Below, piece after piece: positions 10,512 to 19,306 of a DNA stretch of 64,000 nt. Below the pieces are notes generated by a model. It ran no database searches and was not told where the DNA came from. It worked only from the letters and a program-made list of their open reading frames with translations. Source of the DNA: Pseudomonas sp. SDI (lineage in GTDB: Bacteria; Pseudomonadota; Gammaproteobacteria; Pseudomonadales; Pseudomonadaceae); contig NZ_QETK01000007.1 in the NCBI RefSeq assembly GCF_003105155.1, forward strand, positions 112,843 to 176,842. The letters are read 5' to 3'. Each line of letters starts with the position of its first letter. Positions within the stretch are counted from its first letter, which is position 1. The position numbers and the translations under genes were made by a program.

Positions 10512-11351
10512 TTAACGAGTGATGGGAGTCAGGCGCAGCAGGTGAATACGCCGGCTGTCGGCATTGAGAATGCGGAACCGGTAAGCGCCGATCTCGGTGG
10601 TCTCGTTGCGCTTGGGCAGATGGCCGAATGCACTCATGACCAGGCCGCCGACGGTGTCGAATTCGTCGTCGGAGAAGCTGCTGTCGAAGAACGCGTTGAA
10701 GTTCTCGATCGGGGTCAGCGCCTTGATCAGGAAGTCGCCACTGGGCAGCGGTTTGATGTAGCTGTCTTCCTCGACGTCATGCTCGTCCTCGATGTCGCCG
10801 ACGATCTGTTCCAGCACGTCCTCGATGGTCACCAGGCCAGCCACACCGCCGTATTCGTCGATGACGATGGCCATGTGGTTATGGTTGGCGCGAAACTCGC
10901 GCAGCAGCACGTTCAGGCGCTTGGACTCGGGCACGAAGGTGGCCGGGCGCAGCAGGTCCTTGATGTTGAAGCTGTCGCCGTTCTCCTTGAGGATCAACGG
11001 CAGCAGGTCCTTGGCCAGGAGCACGCCGAGCACATCGTCATGGCTTTCACCCACCACCGGGTAGCGCGAGTGCGCGGCATCGATCACCGCCGGGAGGAAT
11101 TCCCGCGGCGATTGCGACACCTTGATGCTGATCATCTGCGAGCGCGGCACCATGATGTCGCGCACCTGCAGGTCGGCGACCTGGATGGCGCCTTCGACGA
11201 TGGTCAGCGCTTCGCTGTCGAGCAGCTTGTTCTGGTGCGCTTCGCGCAGCAGCTCGAGGAGCTCCTGGCGGTTTTTCGGCTCATGGGCAAAAGCCTGGGT
11301 CAGTTTACCCAGCCAGGACTTCTGCCCGTTGCTCGATCGGTCTTCGCTCAT
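10512..11351 (-). CDS. corC: CorC/HlyC-family CBS-domain protein (YbeX)
   Basis: 279 residues. Two CBS domains lie at about residues 65-190 (VRDIMVPRSQMISI starts the first; MAIVIDEYGGVAGLVTIEDVLEQIVGDIEDEHD ends the second) and the CorC_HlyC domain at the C-terminus. It is a soluble protein of the family linked to Mg2+/Co2+ efflux and, for YbeX, to ribosome and Mg homeostasis. The exact role is not proven. It lies between ybeY (5-bp gap) and lnt (8-bp gap), the conserved order. Confidence 0.93.
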   Translation of the reverse strand: MSEDRSSNGQKSWLGKLTQAFAHEPKNRQELLELLREAHQNKLLDSEALTIVEGAIQVADLQVRDIMVPRSQMISIKVSQSPREFLPAVIDAAHSRYPVVGESHDDVLGVLLAKDLLPLILKENGDSFNIKDLLRPATFVPESKRLNVLLREFRANHNHMAIVIDEYGGVAGLVTIEDVLEQIVGDIEDEHDVEEDSYIKPLPSGDFLIKALTPIENFNAFFDSSFSDDEFDTVGGLVMSAFGHLPKRNETTEIGAYRFRILNADSRRIHLLRLTPITR

Positions 11352-11356
11352 GGCGG

Positions 11357-11848
11357 TTACTCGTGTTCCTTGCAGGTATCGTGGGGTGAATCGTCTTCGT
11401 CGTCGGCGTACGGGTCGGGATGACCCAGTTCGGCAAGCAACTCTCGTTCCAGTGCTTCCATTTCCTCGGCTTCCTCATCGTCGATGTGGTCGTAGCCGAG
11501 CAGGTGCAGGCAGCCGTGGATGACCAGGTGCGCCCAGTGCGCTTCCAGGGACTTGCCCTGTTCGGCCGCCTCGCGCTCGACCACCGCCACGCAGATCACC
11601 AGATCGCCCAGCAGCGGGATGTCGAGCATGTCATCGGGGACGTCGGCCGGGAACGACAGCACGTTGGTGGCGTAGTCCTTGTGCCGGTAGGTGTGATTGA
11701 GTTCACGGCCTTCGGCTTCGTCGACCAGACGGATGGTCATCTCTGAGTCGGCGCTGCGCTGGCGCAGGGCCAGCTCGCACCAGCGGCGGAACAGTGTGTC
11801 ATCGGGGGCGGCGGCATCCGTGGCCCGTTGCAGGTCAAGTTCAAGCAT
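11357..11848 (-). CDS. ybeY: Endoribonuclease YbeY (rRNA maturation factor)
   Basis: 163-residue single-strand-specific metallo-endoribonuclease acting in 16S rRNA 3' maturation and ribosome quality control. The zinc motif is [11 protein letters not shown] with H111, H115 and H121. [14 protein letters not shown] is the second family signature. The acidic C-terminal tail is typical. The start [11 protein letters not shown] overlaps the end of phoH by 8 bp, indicating translational coupling. Confidence 0.95.
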   Translation of the reverse strand: MLELDLQRATDAAAPDDTLFRRWCELALRQRSADSEMTIRLVDEAEGRELNHTYRHKDYATNVLSFPADVPDDMLDIPLLGDLVICVAVVEREAAEQGKSLEAHWAHLVIHGCLHLLGYDHIDDEEAEEMEALERELLAELGHPDPYADDEDDSPHDTCKEHE

Positions 11849-12842
11849 CGCGTTGGGTGCCTGCCGTGTTGTCCTGCTGGCGGTTCTCGAAGCGCTCGTA
11901 GGCTTCGACGATACGCTGGACCAGGGGGTGGCGCACCACGTCCTTGGGTTGGAAGTGGGTGAAACTGATGCCCGGTACACCGTCCAGCACGCTGATGACA
12001 TGCGCCAGGCCGGACTTGGTGCCACGCGGCAGGTCGACCTGGGTGATGTCGCCGGTAATGACCGCCGTGGAGCCGAAGCCGATCCGGGTAAGGAACATCT
12101 TCATCTGTTCGACAGTGGTGTTCTGGCTTTCGTCGAGGATGATGAAGCTGTTGTTCAGCGTGCGCCCGCGCATGTAGGCCAGCGGGGCGATCTCGATCAC
12201 CTGGCGCTCGATCAGTTTGGCCACGTGCTCGAAGCCGAGCATCTCGTACAGGGCGTCGTAGAGCGGGCGCAGGTAGGGGTCGATCTTCTGGGCGAGGTCG
12301 CCCGGAAGGAAGCCGAGCTTCTCGCCGGCCTCGACTGCCGGACGCACCAGCAGGATGCGCCGTACTTGCTCGCGTTCCAGCGCATCGACGGCACAGGCCA
12401 CGGCCAGGTAGGTCTTGCCGGTACCGGCCGGACCGATGCCGAAGTTGATGTCGTTGCCGAGGATTTCCTTCACGTAGCGCTGCTGGTTGATCCCGCGTGG
12501 GCGGATCATGCCTTTGCGCGTGCGCAGGGAAACCGCCACTTCGTTGACCGCCGGGTTGGCCAGCGCCTCGACGGCGGATTCCTGAAGGAACAGGTGCACC
12601 ATGTCTGGCGACAGCTCGGTGGCCTTGGTCTCGCGATAGAGGCGGCGCAGCAGTTGCTCGGCGGCAGAGGTGCTTTGCGGCTCGCCAATCAGTTCGAACT
12701 GATTGCCGCGATTGCGGATCTCGATGGCCAGGCGCTGTTCGATGAGGCGCAGGTGCTCGTCGAACTGCCCGCACAGGTTGGCGAAGCGGCGAGCCTCGAA
12801 GGGCTCGAGGAGAAAACGATGAGGTTCGATGGGTGCGTTCAA
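11841..12842 (-). CDS. ybeZ: PhoH-like ATPase (YbeZ)
   Basis: 333 residues. Walker A GPAGTGKT at 137-144, Walker B in [14 protein letters not shown], and the N-terminal PhoH/YbeZ extension starting with [11 protein letters not shown]. It is an ATPase/RNA-associated partner of YbeY. The operon order ybeZ-ybeY-corC-lnt is conserved in gammaproteobacteria, where miaB normally precedes ybeZ. Here no miaB is found upstream: only 208 bp separate this start from a divergent gene, so ybeZ heads the operon. Confidence 0.94.
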   Translation of the reverse strand: MNAPIEPHRFLLEPFEARRFANLCGQFDEHLRLIEQRLAIEIRNRGNQFELIGEPQSTSAAEQLLRRLYRETKATELSPDMVHLFLQESAVEALANPAVNEVAVSLRTRKGMIRPRGINQQRYVKEILGNDINFGIGPAGTGKTYLAVACAVDALEREQVRRILLVRPAVEAGEKLGFLPGDLAQKIDPYLRPLYDALYEMLGFEHVAKLIERQVIEIAPLAYMRGRTLNNSFIILDESQNTTVEQMKMFLTRIGFGSTAVITGDITQVDLPRGTKSGLAHVISVLDGVPGISFTHFQPKDVVRHPLVQRIVEAYERFENRQQDNTAGTQRDA

Positions 12843-12894
12843 GGTTGTTTATAGCCGCCCGACGGCAATGGAGTTGGATTCAAGGATAACCCCA

Positions 12895-12937
12895 CCGGCG
12901 AGCCTGCGAAAGCGCTGAAACGTTCAAGGCTCGCCGG
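12895..12937. repeat. Inverted repeat in the divergent ybeZ / DUF1820 spacer
   Basis: Perfect 11-bp arms CCGGCGAGCCT (12895-12905) and AGGCTCGCCGG (12927-12937) around a 21-nt loop. No T-run follows on either strand. It lies in the 208-bp spacer where miaB would be expected, and could be a REP-type remnant or a deletion scar. Confidence 0.6.
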
Positions 12938-13050
12938 GGCGGCGGCGATGTACGCTCAGCGGCTGGCGCGGCGCTGTGTCGGCGGCGGCCTGGTGCCTGG
13001 CGCTATGGTATAGTTTGCGGCTTCTTTACCCATGATTATTCCAGTCAAAA

Positions 13051-13377
13051 ATGACCAAGCGTGAAGCCCCTATCTACAAAGTGATCTTTCTCAACCAGGG
13101 CCAGGTGTTCGAGATGTACGCCAAGCAGATCTACCAGAGCGATCTGTGGGGCTTTCTCGAGATCGAGGAGTTCGTCTTCGGCGAACGCACCCAGGTGGTG
13201 GTAGATCCGAGCGAAGAGAAGCTCAAGGCGCAGTTCGAAGGCGTGGTGCGCAGCTTTGTGCCGATGCATTCGATCGTGCGGATCGACGAGGTCGAGCGTC
13301 TGGGTACGCCGAAAATCAGCGAAGCGAAGGGTATGGGCAATGTGATGCCATTCCCGATGCCGATGCCGGAGAAGTAA
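13051..13377 (+). CDS. DUF1820 family protein
   Basis: 108-residue soluble protein (PIYKVIFLNQGQVFEMYAKQIYQSDLWGFLEIEEF, then a C-terminal MPFPMPMPEK tail). It is the conserved DUF1820 neighbour of the miaB-phoH cluster in Pseudomonas. Function unknown; an RNA- or ribosome-related role can only be guessed from the neighbourhood. A TATAGT hexamer at 13009-13014 may be its -10 box. No signal peptide or membrane segment. Confidence 0.85.
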   Translation: MTKREAPIYKVIFLNQGQVFEMYAKQIYQSDLWGFLEIEEFVFGERTQVVVDPSEEKLKAQFEGVVRSFVPMHSIVRIDEVERLGTPKISEAKGMGNVMPFPMPMPEK

Positions 13378-13386
13378 GCGCTCGGC

Positions 13387-13944
13387 TCAGGGCGTTTGCG
13401 GCAGCGGCGAGAACGGCGTACGGCCCTCGGCGGATTGCAGCTCCAGCAGGTACTTGCGGAAGATCTGCCCGAGTACCTGGGTAGCCACTTCCAGCTCATC
13501 GCGGGGCATCTGGGCCGACACTTCGTCGGCCAGGTCCAGCGCATCTTCGGCGCCGTTGACGGCCGCCATTTTCAGCACGATGTAGGCCTGAACGTTGTTG
13601 GCAGCGACGCCTTCACCCTTGAAGAACATGCTGCCGAGGCGATACTGCGCTTCGGCATGGCCTTGCAGCGAGGCTTGTTCGAAGTAGTCGAGGGCTTGCT
13701 TGAGGTCGCGCGGGGTGTTGTTGCCGTCGTAGTAGAACTCGCCGAGTTCGAATTGCGCCTGGGCGTCACCGGACTTTGCCAGCGCCTGGCAGGCACTGAT
13801 GGCCGCCGGCAGCTCTTCGGCGGGCGCAGAGAGCGTGCAGCGTCCCGTTGCCGGAATCAGCAACGAGTTACCGCCTGCCATGGCCAGCAGGGGCTGAAGT
13901 AGCAACAGGCAGCCCAAGGCAAGGGCGCGGCCAGCGCGGTTCAT
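13387..13944 (-). CDS. Secreted Sel1-repeat (TPR-like) protein
   Basis: 185 residues. The signal peptide MNRAGRALALGCLLLLQPLLAMAG is followed by Sel1/TPR repeats: GDAQAQFELGEFYYDGNNTPRDLKQALDYFEQA and GHAEAQYRLGSMFFKGEGV are the clearest. Repeats of this class mediate protein-protein contacts; a periplasmic scaffold or adaptor role is inferred. The start is chosen to give the signal peptide. It converges with the DUF1820 gene (9-bp gap) and lies downstream of hemL after a repeat-rich spacer. Confidence 0.85.
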   Translation of the reverse strand: MNRAGRALALGCLLLLQPLLAMAGGNSLLIPATGRCTLSAPAEELPAAISACQALAKSGDAQAQFELGEFYYDGNNTPRDLKQALDYFEQASLQGHAEAQYRLGSMFFKGEGVAANNVQAYIVLKMAAVNGAEDALDLADEVSAQMPRDELEVATQVLGQIFRKYLLELQSAEGRTPFSPLPQTP

Positions 13945-14067
13945 GGTGATCGACTTACCTCTGCGAAGCTGCGGCCAAAGTGTCTGGTGGCACATTATGG
14001 GATAAGCAGCGCCAACCTTACAAAGTCTTTACTCGATTTTCTGCTGATGCGCGGGAATTGAATGACG

Positions 14068-14224
14068 TTGTCGCTGGGCGGGCCCGCTCCCTGTAGGCGC
14101 GTGCCCGTCTGCGATCGAGCGCGAAGCGCTCGTAGAGTCTGAACGTGCGGTGTTTCAGAAACACCGCGTTTACTGGGGTTACTGCCGCTTCGTCCGAACG
14201 CGGCCCGGCCAGGTCGCAGGCAAG
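14068..14224. repeat. Cluster of REP-like hairpins between hemL and the Sel1 gene
   Basis: The gap 13945-14231 contains no gene. It carries three dyads: CGAGCGC-GAA-GCGCTCG (14116-14132), a 21-bp perfect palindrome at 14147-14167 (arms GCGGTGTTTC/GAAACACCGC around one A), and flanking REP-like arms GCGGGCCCGCTCCCTGTAGG (14079 onward) and GCAAGCCCGCTCCTACAG (to about 14237). The arrangement is that of paired REP elements. The palindromes may also protect or end the hemL transcript. Confidence 0.65.
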
Positions 14225-14231
14225 CCCGCTC

Positions 14232-15512
14232 CTACAGCTGGGCGAAGGCGCGCTCGGCCGCATCCAGAGTGATCTGCAGCTCTTTGTCACCGTGCGCAAT
14301 CGAGGTGAAACCGGCTTCGAATGCGCTCGGCGCCAGGTACACGCCACCTTCGAGCATCAGGTGGAAGAAGCGCTTGAAGCGCTCGGCATCGCTGGCCATC
14401 ACGTCGTCGAAGGTGACGATGTCGTCGGCGCCGCTGAAGTACAGGCCGAACATGCCGCCAGCCTGGGTGGTGACGAACGGTACGCCCGCCGCATCGGCGC
14501 GCTGCTGCAGGCCATCGAGCAGGCGGCCGGTGAAGGCGCTCAGTTCGTCATGGAAGCCCGGCCGGCTGATCAGCTTCAGGGTGGTCAGGCCGGCCGCCAT
14601 GGCCAGCGGGTTACCCGACAGGGTGCCGGCCTGGTACACCGGGCCCAGCGGAGCGATCTGCTCCATGATGTGGCGTTTGCCCCCGAAGCAGCCGACCGGC
14701 ATGCCGCCGCCGACGATCTTGCCGAAGGTCGACAGGTCCGGGGTCACCCCGTAGTGCGCCTGGGCGCCACCGAGGGCCACACGGAAACCGGTCATCACTT
14801 CGTCGAAGATCAGCACCACGCCATACTGGTCGCAGAGGCGGCGCAGGCCTTCGAGGAAGCCCGGCGCCGGCGGTACGCAGTTCATGTTGCCGGCCACCGG
14901 CTCGACAATGATGCAGGCCACTTCCTGGCCGACTTCGGCCAGCATCTGCTCGACCGCGGCAATGTCGTTGAACGGCAGGGTCAGGGTGTGTTTGGCGAAC
15001 GCCGCCGGCACACCGGCCGAGCTCGGTACGCCCTGGGTCAGCAGGCCCGAGCCGGCTTTTACCAGCAGGCTGTCGGAGTGACCGTGGTAGCAGCCTTCGA
15101 ACTTGATGATGCTGTCGCGGCCGGTGAAGCCACGGGCCAGGCGGATGGCGCTCATGGTCGCCTCGGTGCCCGAGCTGACCATGCGGACCATTTCCATCGA
15201 TGGCACGATCGAGCAGACCAGGTCGGCCATTTCGGTTTCCATCGCGGTCGGCGCGCCGTACGACAGGCCATGTGCCAGTTGCTTGCGTACCGATTCCAGT
15301 ACATCCGGGTGGCTGTGACCGAGAATCATCGGGCCCCAGGAACCCACGTAGTCGACATAGCGCTTGTCGTCCTCGTCGGTGACGTAGGCGCCTTCAGCAT
15401 GCTTGAAGAATAGCGGGGTGCCACCGACGCTCTTGAACGCCCGCACGGGCGAGTTGACGCCACCGGGGATATGTTTCTGGGCATTGGCAAACAGCGTTTC
15501 GGAACGAGACAT
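14232..15512 (-). CDS. hemL: Glutamate-1-semialdehyde 2,1-aminomutase
   Basis: 426-residue PLP enzyme that converts glutamate-1-semialdehyde to 5-aminolevulinate in the C5 heme pathway. The PLP lysine is K265 ([14 protein letters not shown]), the same number as in E. coli. [17 protein letters not shown] and [11 protein letters not shown] are class III aminotransferase signatures. The start [12 protein letters not shown] is preferred over an upstream in-frame codon because of family length. It follows thiE by 15 bp, so it can be co-transcribed with thiD-thiE. Confidence 0.96.
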   Translation of the reverse strand: MSRSETLFANAQKHIPGGVNSPVRAFKSVGGTPLFFKHAEGAYVTDEDDKRYVDYVGSWGPMILGHSHPDVLESVRKQLAHGLSYGAPTAMETEMADLVCSIVPSMEMVRMVSSGTEATMSAIRLARGFTGRDSIIKFEGCYHGHSDSLLVKAGSGLLTQGVPSSAGVPAAFAKHTLTLPFNDIAAVEQMLAEVGQEVACIIVEPVAGNMNCVPPAPGFLEGLRRLCDQYGVVLIFDEVMTGFRVALGGAQAHYGVTPDLSTFGKIVGGGMPVGCFGGKRHIMEQIAPLGPVYQAGTLSGNPLAMAAGLTTLKLISRPGFHDELSAFTGRLLDGLQQRADAAGVPFVTTQAGGMFGLYFSGADDIVTFDDVMASDAERFKRFFHLMLEGGVYLAPSAFEAGFTSIAHGDKELQITLDAAERAFAQL

Positions 15513-15527
15513 GTCGGGCTCTCTCAA

Positions 15528-16154
15528 TCAGGCAGATGCGAACAGGGCGTTGAAGGCGCGGGCGCGGCGGGTGACTTCCTGCGCGCTGTCGGCGCCGAAC
15601 AGCCCGTGAATCACCGCCAGCAGGTCGGCGCCATGGGCGACCAACGGGGCGGCGTTGTCCAGGGTGATACCGCCAATGGCAGTGATCGGCAAGGTGATCC
15701 GGGCCTTGGCCTGCTCGAGCAGCTCGAGGTTGGCCGCTGGCGCACCGGGTTTGGTCACGGAATTGAAGAAGCGGCCGAAGGCCACATAGCTGGCGCCATC
15801 TTTTGCCGCCTGTTCGGCCAGTTCCAGCTGGCCGTGGCAGGTAGCACCGACGATGGCCTCGCGGCCGAGCAGGGCACGGGCCGGCGGCAGTGCGCCGTCG
15901 CCCTGGCCGAGGTGTACGCCGACACCCAGGCGTGCGGCGAGTTCGGCGTCGTCGTTGATGATCAGGCGGGTCGGGTAGCGCTCGCAAAGTCTTGCCAGGG
16001 CTTCGGCCTCGCGCAGCCGGCGGGCTTCGTCCAGCCCCTTGTCACGGTATTGCAGCAGGGTCACGCCGCCGTCCAGGGCTGCCTCGACCCAAGGCAGGAA
16101 GCGCCCGGCGAGCAGTTGGCTGTCGGTGATGGCATACAAACCGCGTAACTTCAT
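15528..16154 (-). CDS. thiE: Thiamine-phosphate synthase
   Basis: 208 residues. Joins hydroxymethylpyrimidine diphosphate and thiazole phosphate to give thiamine phosphate. TIM-barrel signatures: [44 protein letters not shown] (with the Mg/diphosphate-binding Asp) and [24 protein letters not shown] at the phosphate site. Start [11 protein letters not shown] is chosen over a methionine five codons upstream. Lies 22 bp after thiD. Confidence 0.95.
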   Translation of the reverse strand: MKLRGLYAITDSQLLAGRFLPWVEAALDGGVTLLQYRDKGLDEARRLREAEALARLCERYPTRLIINDDAELAARLGVGVHLGQGDGALPPARALLGREAIVGATCHGQLELAEQAAKDGASYVAFGRFFNSVTKPGAPAANLELLEQAKARITLPITAIGGITLDNAAPLVAHGADLLAVIHGLFGADSAQEVTRRARAFNALFASA

Positions 16155-16176
16155 CAAGGGGCCTCGCAACGATTGA

Positions 16177-16974
16177 TCAGGAACAGAAATCCAGCGGCAG
16201 CCGGCGCGGCACGAACTGGCCGTGGCCCAGTTGCTCGGCGTCGCGCAGGGTGCGCCAGGTGTAGTCGAGTGCCGAGCGCACCGCGCTGTGCAGTTGCTCG
16301 CCGAGGGCCAGGCGGCCGGCGAGGGCGCTGGCCAGGGTACAGCCGGAGCCGTGATAGCTGCCCGGCAGGCGTTGGCAGGTCCAGGTTTCGCGTTGGCCGT
16401 CGCGGCTGTAAAGACGGTTGTGGATTTCGTGCTCGTCGCCGTGGCCGCCAGTAATCAGCAGGTGCTTGACGAACGGCAGGAGTTTCTCGGCGCACTCGTC
16501 GGCCGTGCCCTCGGGCAGCTCGGCGAGGATCCGCGCTTCGGGCAGGTTCGGCGTGGCGATGGTGGCCAGCGGCAGCAGGCGTTCGCGCATGGCGTAGCCG
16601 ACTTCATCCTTGCCCAGGCGGCCACCGCCGCCGGCGCGCAACACCGGGTCGCAGACCAGCGGCAGGTGCGGGTGCGCGCTGAGCAGTTCGACGACGGTGT
16701 CGACCATCTCCAGCGAGCCGAGCATGCCCAGCTTGACGGCGGCGACGCGCGAGTCGGCGAGCACCGCATTGGCCTGGGCCAGGACCCACTCGCGGTCGAG
16801 CACGCGGAAGTCGCTGACATTGACGGTATCCTGCACGGTCAGGGCGGTCACGGCCGGGGCGGCGTGGCAACCTTGCGCGAGCAGGGCTTCGATATCTGCC
16901 TGCAAGCCGGCACCGCCACTGGGGTCGTGGCCGGAGAGACAGAGGACAACGGGGCGGGAGCTGTAGGTATTCAT
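16177..16974 (-). CDS. thiD: Hydroxymethylpyrimidine/phosphomethylpyrimidine kinase
   Basis: 265 residues, ribokinase fold; phosphorylates HMP and HMP-P to feed ThiE. Signatures: [19 protein letters not shown] near the N-terminus, [11 protein letters not shown] in the middle, and the C-terminal [16 protein letters not shown] anion-hole/catalytic segment. No TPP riboswitch (THI box) is visible in the 262-bp spacer before it. First gene of a thiD-thiE-hemL group, divergent from the histidine kinase gene. Confidence 0.94.
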   Translation of the reverse strand: MNTYSSRPVVLCLSGHDPSGGAGLQADIEALLAQGCHAAPAVTALTVQDTVNVSDFRVLDREWVLAQANAVLADSRVAAVKLGMLGSLEMVDTVVELLSAHPHLPLVCDPVLRAGGGGRLGKDEVGYAMRERLLPLATIATPNLPEARILAELPEGTADECAEKLLPFVKHLLITGGHGDEHEIHNRLYSRDGQRETWTCQRLPGSYHGSGCTLASALAGRLALGEQLHSAVRSALDYTWRTLRDAEQLGHGQFVPRRLPLDFCS

Positions 16975-17235
16975 GGTGCGCGAGCTTACCACCAAACGCT
17001 TTTCGCGCGTCTGCCGCTCGTGCGAAGTTTTCTGATCAAATGGTCAGGAAAATTTCTTTTGAGTTTCTGAAAGCTGCGCGCTAGAGCCTCTGCGTTAATT
17101 TTTCGTATAGCCGCTGGAAGTGACATAAGGCTATGCTAGAGTGCTCGGAAATCGATAACAGGCACTGCCGGATTTCGTCGTCTCAAACGGATAGGAGGCA
17201 CCTCGACGCGACCGCACAGGCCATGCTGGGGCTGT

Positions 17236-19221
17236 ATGCGCTATTTGCTGACCGTTTTGCTGTGCTGGCTGCCGCTGTTGGCCAGTGCCGTCGAATTCGA
17301 CGATTCCACCCGTAGCGTGCCGCTGGGGCGGGTCATGCAGGTGTTCGAGGACCGCGACGGTTCGGCGAGCATCGCCCAGGTCAGTGCGGCCGACTTTGCC
17401 GAGCAGTTCCAGGCGCACCACAGCGACGTACTGAATGCCGGTTATTCGACCTCGGTGTTCTGGTTGCGCATCGACCTGCACTACACTGGCGCGGCGTCTG
17501 GCGGTGTGCGTAACTGGCTGCTGGAACTGGCCTATCCGCCCCTCGATCACCTTGAACTGTACCTGCCCGATGCGGCCGGTCATTACCGCCTGGCGCAACG
17601 CACCGGCGATGCCTTGCCGTATTCCAGCCGGCAGATTGCGCAGAACAACTACCTGTTCGAATTGCCGTTCGGTCCCGGCCAGGCCACCACGGTCTACCTG
17701 CGCCTGCACAGCGAAGGCTCGGTGCAGGCGCCGTTGACCCTCTGGGCCAGCAATGCCTACCTGCAAGCCCAGCCAACGCGCTTCTATGTGTTCGGGCTGA
17801 TCTACGGTGCGCTGCTGGCCATGCTGCTGTACAACCTGTTCATCTATGTCAGCGTGCGCGACACCAGCTACCTCTATTACATCCTCTATATCGCTTCGTT
17901 CGGCCTGTACCAGGTGTCGGTCAACGGCGCCGGTGTGGAGTTCTTCTGGCCCGACAGCCCTTGGTGGGCGAACGCTGCGACGCCACTGTTCATCGGTGCA
18001 TCCGGGCTGTTCGGCTGTCAGTTCGCCCGTAGCTTCCTGCAGATGGCCCGCCATAGTCGGCCGTTCGATCATCTGCTCAAAGGCTTGATGGCTTGCTCGG
18101 CACTGGTGATGTTGATGTCGCTGACCTTCAGTTATGGCATCGCCCTGCGTCTGGCCACGGCGCTGGCGCTGATGTTCACCGTGTGCATTTTCAGCGCTGG
18201 CTTGCTCGCCTGGTGGCGCGGCCTGCGCGTGGCGCGCTACTTCATCATTGCCTGGACGGCGTTCCTGCTCGGCGGCCTGGTCAACACACTGATGGTGCTC
18301 GGCTACCTGCCGAATGTGTTCCTCACCATGTACGCCAGCCAGATCGGCTCGGCGCTGGAAGTCTGCCTGTTGTCGCTGGCGCTGGCCGACCGCATCAACA
18401 GCATGCGCGAAGAACAGGCGCGCACCCTGCGCCAGACCGGCGAGACCCTGGAGCGGCTGAACCAGGAACTGGCCCACAGCAACCGGCTCAAGGACGAGTT
18501 CCTGGCCACCGTGACCCACGAACTGCGCACGCCGATGAACGGCGTGATCGGCTCGCTGGAGTTGATGCAGACGGTGTCGATGGACCAGGAACTGAGCCAG
18601 TACCAGCACACCGCCAGCGCCGCCGCGCAGAACATGATGCGCATGGTCGACGACATCCTCATCCTTACCGAGTTGCAGGCCGGGCGCCTGCACGCGCAGC
18701 CGGAACTGTTCAGCGTGCGCGGCTTGCTCCATGAGCTGCGCATCCGCTTCCTCCCGCATGCGCTGGAGAAGGGCCTGTTCCTCAATCTGGATGCCGCGGC
18801 AGAGCTGCCCGACACGGTCTATGGCGATCGGCACAAGCTGTCGCTGTGCCTGAGCTACCTGCTCGACAACGGCATCAAGTTCACCCATCGCGGCGGCGTG
18901 CTGGTGCAGGTACGCGCCAGCTGCATGAGCCCGCAGCACCTGACCCTGACCTTTAGCGTGCGTGACAGCGGCATCGGCTTTACCTGTCTGGACGAGGCCA
19001 TGCTCTATCAGCGCTTCTTCCAGATGGACGGCTCGATGACCCGCGAATACGGTGGCCTCGGAATCGGCCTGGCGATCTGCTGGCAACTGGCCGAGCTGAT
19101 CGACGGTCGTTTGCAGCACGAGTCGCGGCCGGGCGAGGGCAGTTGCTTTGAACTGAGCCTGCAGGCGCAGGTGCCGGCCGGGTTTGCCGCGGCCCTGGAG
19201 CGCGGGGCATTCCCCGGCTGA
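17236..19221 (+). CDS. LadS-like 7TMR-DISM histidine kinase lacking a receiver domain
   Basis: 661 residues. A signal peptide (to about residue 18) precedes a 7TMR-DISMED2 carbohydrate-binding-like periplasmic domain (about 30-160), seven transmembrane helices (about 180-390), a short coiled coil, a HisKA domain with the phospho-accepting H428 (THELRTPMNG) and a HATPase domain (N-box LLDNGIKFT, G1 DSGIGF, G2 GGLGIGLAI). The protein ends about 30 residues after the ATPase domain. P. aeruginosa LadS, next to thiD in the same position, is longer and carries a C-terminal receiver. LadS feeds the GacS/GacA-Rsm switch; a like role is inferred from domains and synteny. Confidence 0.85.
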   Translation: MRYLLTVLLCWLPLLASAVEFDDSTRSVPLGRVMQVFEDRDGSASIAQVSAADFAEQFQAHHSDVLNAGYSTSVFWLRIDLHYTGAASGGVRNWLLELAYPPLDHLELYLPDAAGHYRLAQRTGDALPYSSRQIAQNNYLFELPFGPGQATTVYLRLHSEGSVQAPLTLWASNAYLQAQPTRFYVFGLIYGALLAMLLYNLFIYVSVRDTSYLYYILYIASFGLYQVSVNGAGVEFFWPDSPWWANAATPLFIGASGLFGCQFARSFLQMARHSRPFDHLLKGLMACSALVMLMSLTFSYGIALRLATALALMFTVCIFSAGLLAWWRGLRVARYFIIAWTAFLLGGLVNTLMVLGYLPNVFLTMYASQIGSALEVCLLSLALADRINSMREEQARTLRQTGETLERLNQELAHSNRLKDEFLATVTHELRTPMNGVIGSLELMQTVSMDQELSQYQHTASAAAQNMMRMVDDILILTELQAGRLHAQPELFSVRGLLHELRIRFLPHALEKGLFLNLDAAAELPDTVYGDRHKLSLCLSYLLDNGIKFTHRGGVLVQVRASCMSPQHLTLTFSVRDSGIGFTCLDEAMLYQRFFQMDGSMTREYGGLGIGLAICWQLAELIDGRLQHESRPGEGSCFELSLQAQVPAGFAAALERGAFPG

Positions 19222-19306
19222 TTCGGCGCAATTGCCGCTTTGAGGCGGGAACGGGAAGTGCTTCACTGGGTTTTCAGTCACGTCCGGATTTGCCAGGGAG
19301 CCGCCG

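Noticed and set aside
16975..17235. Possible TPP riboswitch before thiD
   Set aside because: No THI-box signature (CUGAGA / ACCUGAUCUGGAU-type elements) is visible in the 262-bp spacer.
19222..19306. Separate receiver-domain gene after the LadS-like kinase
   Set aside because: The 85-bp gap is too short and has no such frame.
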